Shown here: positions 59,476-64,000 of the stretch, in pieces | Layout: the number at the start of each line of letters is the position of its first letter | How positions within the stretch are numbered: the stretch's first letter is position 1 | Assembly: GCF_000015445.1 (NCBI RefSeq) | Contig: NC_008783.1 | Location: 379,001-443,000, forward strand | Direction: 5' to 3' | Source of the DNA: Bartonella bacilliformis KC583 | GTDB taxonomy: Bacteria > Pseudomonadota > Alphaproteobacteria > Rhizobiales > Rhizobiaceae | Length of the DNA stretch: 64,000 nucleotides | Translations under genes and position numbers: made by a program | Notes under the pieces: generated by a model | What the model saw: only the letters and a program-made list of their open reading frames with translations | The model's database searches: none | What the model was told of the DNA's origin: nothing

Positions 59476-60162
59476 ATGAAAATACTCATCATTGAAGATG
59501 ATCGTGAAACAGGGCGTTATCTCGAAAAAGCATTTTTAGAAGCGGGGCATGCAGCTGATATTGCTTGTGATGGGGATACAGGTTATGCTTTGGCCGAGAC
59601 AGAACGTTATGATGTTATGATTATTGATAGGATGTTGCCGCATCGTGATGGTCTTTCTATCATTTCTGAGTTACGTGCAAAAGGGAATGAAACTCCTGTC
59701 CTTATTCTTTCTGCTTTAGGGCAAGTTGATGACCGTGTGATGGGGTTGCGTGCAGGAGGCGATGATTATCTGACAAAACCTTATGCTTTTTCGGAATTAC
59801 TTGCACGCGTGGAAGTATTACAACGGCGAAAAAATCCTAAAGAGGCAGAAACTGTTTATTGTGTTGGCGATCTTGAGCTTGATCGGTTATCACACACTGT
59901 GAAACGTGGTGAAATGAATATCACATTGCAACCACGAGAATTTCGTTTGCTTGAATATTTAATGCGTCATGCTGGTCAGGTTGTGACACGCACGATGCTT
60001 TTGGAAAATGTTTGGGATTATCATTTTGATCCTCAAACAAATGTTATTGATGTTCATATTTCCCGTTTAAGAGCAAAAATAGAGAAAGATTTTGATATTC
60101 CGCTTTTGCATACGGTACGTGGGGCTGGATATATGCTGAAAGCTCCAGACAAAAAAACATGA
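59476..60162 (+). CDS. OmpR-family response regulator (DegP-linked)
   Basis: 228-residue regulator. The receiver domain holds IEDD near the N-terminus and the phosphoacceptor Asp in MIIDRMLPHRDG, with Lys in DYLTKPYAF. The winged-helix domain ends with VIDVHISRLRAKIEK and VRGAGYMLK, as in QseB/CzcR-type regulators. The ATG at 59476 (MKILIIEDD) is preferred; one at 59467 adds three residues. It overlaps its kinase by 4 bases. Its signal is unknown, but the degP neighbour suggests envelope stress. Confidence 0.87.
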   Translation: MKILIIEDDRETGRYLEKAFLEAGHAADIACDGDTGYALAETERYDVMIIDRMLPHRDGLSIISELRAKGNETPVLILSALGQVDDRVMGLRAGGDDYLTKPYAFSELLARVEVLQRRKNPKEAETVYCVGDLELDRLSHTVKRGEMNITLQPREFRLLEYLMRHAGQVVTRTMLLENVWDYHFDPQTNVIDVHISRLRAKIEKDFDIPLLHTVRGAGYMLKAPDKKT

Positions 60163-61541
60163 ACTATTTAATCAATATGATGCGCACAACTGCGCTAAGA
60201 CTTTCTGCACTCTATATTTTATTATTTGGATTGGTTGCAGCAGCACTTTCTATTTATATGATGGCGTTTTCTATTTCATTGTTGACAGATCAAACTGAAC
60301 AGGCGTTACGTGAAGAATTAGGGAATATTGAAAGCGCTTATAATTATGGTGGGCTTGCTTTATTGGTGCGCACGATTGATCATCGTTCACGGCAACCAGG
60401 AGCATTTCTTTATCTTGTCACGGATCCTATGGGGCGTATTTTAGCAGGGAATGTTGCATATATTGAACCCGGTCTTCTTAACCATAATGGTTTTCTTCCG
60501 AGTTCCTTTTTGTATTCACGTTTTGGCGAGCATGGTCAAACAAGTAAACATCGTGCTTTAGCAATCATTGTTGATTTACCCAATGCTATGAAACTTCTTA
60601 TTGGACGAGATTTGGATGAACCAGAGCGTTTTGCAATCATCATTCGTAAAGCCATGGTCATTGCTCTGGTAGCGATGGTTGGAGGTGCTTTATTAATATG
60701 GTTTTTTGTTGGTAGGCGTGCATTGCAGAGGATTGATCGTGTAACAGATGCATCACAGCGCTTAATGGATGGTAATTTTAGTGAGCGTTTACCTGTATCT
60801 GGGGCTGGTGATGAATTTGATCGACTGTCAGCTAACCTTAATGTTATGTTAGATCGCATTGAAGAATTAAATATTGGTTTGCGTCAGGTATCAGATAATA
60901 TTGCTCATGATCTTAAGACACCCCTGATGCGTCTTAGGAATCGTGCTGAAGAAGCTCTTTCAGGGAAAAAAACAGAGCTCGAATATCGACAAGCGCTGGA
61001 TGATGTCATTGCTGAATCAGATCAACTTATTCGTACTTTTAATGCAATTTTAATGATTTCACGCATTGAAGCTACCAATTCGATTGAGAATTTTGAGATC
61101 ATGAATATGAAGCAGATTCTTGAAGATGCGGTTGAGCTTTATGAACCTTTTGCCGAAGAAGAAGGTATTTTACTTCAGCTAGGGCATACATTTGACAAAA
61201 ATCTTAAGCTAAATCGTGAGCTTATTGCACAATCAATATTTAATCTCATTGATAATGCGATTAAATATGCGTCTGAAGGTGAGAAGAAGACAGAGATTTC
61301 TTTGTCTATGGAATGCTTTGGTGAACGTTTACGTGTTGTGGTTAGTGATAATGGTCCAGGAATTGCAGTAGATAAGCTTGAAAAAGTGACAGAACGATTT
61401 GTTCGTCTTGAAGAAAGCCGCACACAGCCAGGTTTTGGTATTGGTTTAAGTATGGCAAAAGCTGTTATGAAGCTTCATGGGGGCGAACTTATTTTAGAAA
61501 ATGCAAATCCAGGGCTTAGAGCTATTCTATCATTTCCTTAA
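60159..61541 (+). CDS. Sensor histidine kinase (DegP-linked)
   Basis: 460-residue kinase paired with the preceding regulator. Membrane helices at about 17-41 and 165-184 enclose a periplasmic sensor of about 120 residues. HAMP follows (about 185-238), then the phosphoacceptor His250 in DNIAHDLKTPLMRLR and the HATPase domain (NLIDNAIKYA, SDNGPGI, GFGIGLSMAKAV). The sequence ends shortly after the G2 box, as usual. In rhizobia glnE follows this gene; it does not here. Confidence 0.87.
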   Translation: MNYLINMMRTTALRLSALYILLFGLVAAALSIYMMAFSISLLTDQTEQALREELGNIESAYNYGGLALLVRTIDHRSRQPGAFLYLVTDPMGRILAGNVAYIEPGLLNHNGFLPSSFLYSRFGEHGQTSKHRALAIIVDLPNAMKLLIGRDLDEPERFAIIIRKAMVIALVAMVGGALLIWFFVGRRALQRIDRVTDASQRLMDGNFSERLPVSGAGDEFDRLSANLNVMLDRIEELNIGLRQVSDNIAHDLKTPLMRLRNRAEEALSGKKTELEYRQALDDVIAESDQLIRTFNAILMISRIEATNSIENFEIMNMKQILEDAVELYEPFAEEEGILLQLGHTFDKNLKLNRELIAQSIFNLIDNAIKYASEGEKKTEISLSMECFGERLRVVVSDNGPGIAVDKLEKVTERFVRLEESRTQPGFGIGLSMAKAVMKLHGGELILENANPGLRAILSFP

Positions 61542-61856
61542 TACAGGCTCATAACCACGCTTCTTTAGTGTGTTTGCTGTGTTTTTATATTTTAAATAGC
61601 ATGGAAAATTGAAATATTTTTTCAAAAAGATACATAAGCGTTTAAAAAATGTGTCTCTTTTTTGTATTCACTTGATGAAAGTGGTGATCAATGACTGCAA
61701 AATATTAAAGAAAAAAGTGAAAAAGAAAATTTAGAAATTGTTAATTTCTTAGTTGTTTCACTGTGTATATGGGAAGTGATATTATAGGTTATCGTTGAGG
61801 TGCTAAATGGAAACAGATTTTCCTGTAGTGAATCATGACGAGAATGTTTTTAATAT
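61542..61856. other. 315-base convergent intergenic region, no gene recognised
   Basis: AT-rich region between two convergent kinase genes. No glnE fragment was recognised in any frame. A 17-codon frame at 61807-61860 (METDFPVVNHD) with GAGGT ahead overlaps the end of the next gene and is probably chance. No clear terminator hairpin was found. Confidence 0.45.
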
Positions 61857-64000
61857 CTAATTTTGTTTAATCGGTATTGTGATGGTTACAGTTGTGCCGT
61901 TCTCTTCCTCAGAGGCGATTTCAAGTTTTCCTTTGTGTAATTCTAGTAAAGAACGGGAGATAGCTAAGCCAAGGCCTGAGCCAGTATGGGTTTTAGTAAA
62001 TTGATTTTCAACTTGTTCAAACGGTTTTCCAAGTTTTTTAATGGCTGATTGAGGAATACCAACTCCTGTATCTTTAATTTTAAAAATAAGGTTATTTTTT
62101 TTCTGGAAAGCGCAGATATCAATACTACCGCCAGAGGGTGTGAATTTAACTGCATTAGAGATGAGATTAAGGAAAATTTGTCTCATTGCACGGCAATCAA
62201 GTTCTGCGTGGAGTTTTGGTGCAATATTGGCTGTAATGGAAATCTTTTTTTCTTGTGCTTGTGGCGTCAGTGTACGGATTGCTTCACTAATGATGGGTTC
62301 AAGATCAACATTTTTACAATCAAGGGTAAATCTTCCTGCTTCGATTTTTGACATATCAAGAATATCATTAATGAGTGTTAGAAGATGAGTTCCCGAATTG
62401 TGAATATCACGCATATATTCTTCATAGCGTTGTGAGCCAAGAGGACCAAAAGTGGATTGTAACATAATATCTGAAAAACCAAGAATAGCATTAAGTGGAG
62501 TGCGCAATTCATGGGATATATTAGCTAAAAATTCTGATTTGGCTTTGTTAGCACTTTCGGCTCGCTCTTTTTCCGCTTGCAGGCTTTTATTGAGTTTTTC
62601 AACTTCTGTTGCACGTTGCTGGGCATTTCCTCGTGCACGTTTAAGTTCTTGAATAAAAGAAAAAAGTCGTCTTTCGCTATCTTCAAATTTTTCTTGTTGT
62701 TGTTTAAGCTCGGAAATATCCGTCCCAATGCACACAAGCCCTCCATCTTGAGTGCGTCGTTCATTAATTTTAAGCCAGAAACCATCTGCTGTTTGTCGAA
62801 TACTGGTCAAATTACCAGTACCATCATCTTCTTTGAGAAAATATTCACTAATAGCAGGGCGAGCCATGGCTGTAACAGTTGCACGTTGAATACCTGATTG
62901 TAGCATTTGTTTAGGAATAGCTGCATATTCGCAAAATTTACTATTAGACATAACCAGACGCCCCTCTGAATCCCACAGGACAAAAGATTCTGAAATATTT
63001 TCAATAGCATCACGGATACGAAGGTCGGCTTGTGCTGTTTGTTCAACAAATTGATGTTGTTCGCTAATATCGAAGGAAATACCGACTAAGTGAGGCTCTT
63101 CCTCTTCAGTAACTTCAGCACGAATACGCATCCATACATGATGACCATCAGCATGACGCATAGGGACGTTGATATCGATATGTTTTTTTTCACCACTCAT
63201 TAATTCTTGAGCAAGATCAAAAAAATTAATATCAGTTGAATTGATAATGGCAGTGATTTGAGAAATTGATAGCAGGGCATCTTGAGGCACATAACCCAGC
63301 ATTTCATACATTGCACGAGACCAATAAATACGTCCGCTTGCCATGTTCCAATCCCACAGTCCACAGCGTCCACGCATCATTGCCATATCAATGCGGTTTT
63401 GAATTTTTTCTGAAATCAAATCTGTATTGCGTGCTCGTGTAACTTGAGTATAGTAAGCATAGAGAAGCGCTAGAATAATACTGGCAGTTCCTATGAATAG
63501 AATTAGGTTTAATGAAAAGACTTTATGCCATTCCATGTAGATATGGTGCGTTTTTTCACTGATGAATACGCCATATTGGCCATTTTCTGTTTCATGAAAT
63601 GACGCCAAAGCAGGTTCTTCCCCTATCATAATTTGCATTGCACCAGTATATTTTCCAAGAGTCCATAAAGCAGTGCTTTGAGGGATAAAATCTTGTAAAG
63701 GTTTTCCTAAAGTTATATCTGGATTTGATGAGGCTAAAACGTTTCTATTCTGGTCTATAATGGTGATCATAGTGTTGGTATTGGTGAGGCCTTCATTTTG
63801 AAAATTTATCAAAATATTTTGCAAATGATTATGAGAAAGAATAGCCTTTCTTTCTTTCTTCGTAGCAGAGAGTAAATCACGATTAATTATATTGATGATA
63901 TGAGTGGTTAAAAGAGTAATTTTAGAGCGCGTATCTTTATCAATGGCATTATGCCAATCATAAATTAACACGAAGCGGATTGCTGCTAATACAATCAAAA
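61857..64000 (-). CDS. PleC/PdhS-type PAS histidine kinase, N-terminus beyond window
   Basis: 714 residues are visible and the frame is still open at the window edge, so the true start is outside. The visible part has a periplasmic loop (about 10-165), a membrane helix (about 168-190), two PAS domains (about 215-320 with GLWDWNMASGRIYWS, and 335-440 with SFVLWDSEGRLVMSN), a coiled coil (about 440-490), the phosphoacceptor box FLANISHELRTPLNAILGFSD and a HATPase domain (NLISNAVKFTPSGG, DTGVGIP, GSGLGLAIS). The H-box is of the PleC/DivJ/PdhS kind that controls DivK. From memory, S. meliloti pleC occupies this position after degP and glnE. I infer PleC. Confidence 0.82.
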   Translation of the reverse strand, partial: LIVLAAIRFVLIYDWHNAIDKDTRSKITLLTTHIINIINRDLLSATKKERKAILSHNHLQNILINFQNEGLTNTNTMITIIDQNRNVLASSNPDITLGKPLQDFIPQSTALWTLGKYTGAMQIMIGEEPALASFHETENGQYGVFISEKTHHIYMEWHKVFSLNLILFIGTASIILALLYAYYTQVTRARNTDLISEKIQNRIDMAMMRGRCGLWDWNMASGRIYWSRAMYEMLGYVPQDALLSISQITAIINSTDINFFDLAQELMSGEKKHIDINVPMRHADGHHVWMRIRAEVTEEEEPHLVGISFDISEQHQFVEQTAQADLRIRDAIENISESFVLWDSEGRLVMSNSKFCEYAAIPKQMLQSGIQRATVTAMARPAISEYFLKEDDGTGNLTSIRQTADGFWLKINERRTQDGGLVCIGTDISELKQQQEKFEDSERRLFSFIQELKRARGNAQQRATEVEKLNKSLQAEKERAESANKAKSEFLANISHELRTPLNAILGFSDIMLQSTFGPLGSQRYEEYMRDIHNSGTHLLTLINDILDMSKIEAGRFTLDCKNVDLEPIISEAIRTLTPQAQEKKISITANIAPKLHAELDCRAMRQIFLNLISNAVKFTPSGGSIDICAFQKKNNLIFKIKDTGVGIPQSAIKKLGKPFEQVENQFTKTHTGSGLGLAISRSLLELHKGKLEIASEEENGTTVTITIPIKQN

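Noticed and set aside
61807..61860. 17-codon ORF with GAGGT ribosome-binding site at the end of the PleC-like gene
   Set aside because: Overlaps the 3' end of the kinase gene on the other strand and has no feature beyond a short RBS.

Overview
The window is chromosomal DNA from an alphaproteobacterium of the order Hyphomicrobiales, most likely a Bartonella. The evidence is low GC content, degraded genes sitting inside rhizobial-type synteny blocks, an IalB-family protein, a MucR/Ros regulator, CcrM, FeuN-FeuP-FeuQ followed by cytochrome c maturation genes, and a PleC-type kinase. I see no phage, insertion sequence, CRISPR array or secretion island. It reads as ordinary core genome shaped by reductive evolution.

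Layout. 1-4443 (-): ispB, a TPR lipoprotein-like/exported protein, glyQ and the start of glyS. 4672-11593 (+): a TrmN6-like methyltransferase, an S49 peptidase, a 62-residue membrane protein coupled to ispE, then rnhB, a Sua5-type threonylcarbamoyl-AMP synthase, an FAD-linked oxidase and a DUF6101-like protein. 11863-14962: purD (-), ubiA (+), pdxH (-). 15256-23836 (+): a CbpA-like DnaJ, fabI, aroC, ribB, xseB, dxs, tlyA and an RlmD/TrmA-like methyltransferase. 23896-25963 (-): tldD and an IalB-family gene. 26187-30985: ctaB, ispH, a wrecked thrB, rnhA, a DsbD-N-like exported protein (-) and a wrecked yqgE. 31045-36707 (-): a GGDEF/EAL membrane protein, an M16 peptidase, a wrecked thrC and a HAD phosphatase. 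37018-43628: ccrM, mutY (-), a DUF721 protein, a DsbA-like protein and ppdK. 44255-49702: tRNA-Gln(TTG), sodB, ptrB (-), mucR, sufE (-) and a DUF5330 gene (-). 50266-61541 (+): a peptidoglycan-binding membrane protein, feuN-feuP-feuQ, ccmI-ccmE-ccmF-ccmH, degP and a second two-component pair. The window ends in a PleC-like kinase (-).

How the genes fit together. Isoprenoid supply is concentrated here (dxs, ispE, ispH of the MEP pathway), as are consumers of it (ispB and ubiA for ubiquinone, ctaB for heme O). Envelope and redox folding are represented by DsbA, the DsbD-N protein, Ccm proteins, DegP and two sensor systems. Cell-cycle control is represented by CcrM and PleC.

The most informative signals are three pseudogenes that conventional calling would leave blank: homoserine kinase (thrB), threonine synthase (thrC) and yqgE. 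The two thr remnants lie about 7 kb apart, each still beside its usual neighbour, and together imply loss of the last two steps of threonine synthesis. I also note a GGDEF/EAL protein with both active sites altered, a tiny ORF with a very strong ribosome-binding site in front of ctaB, and an inverted repeat with a CtrA-like motif before ccrM. I did not find a convincing wholly new system.
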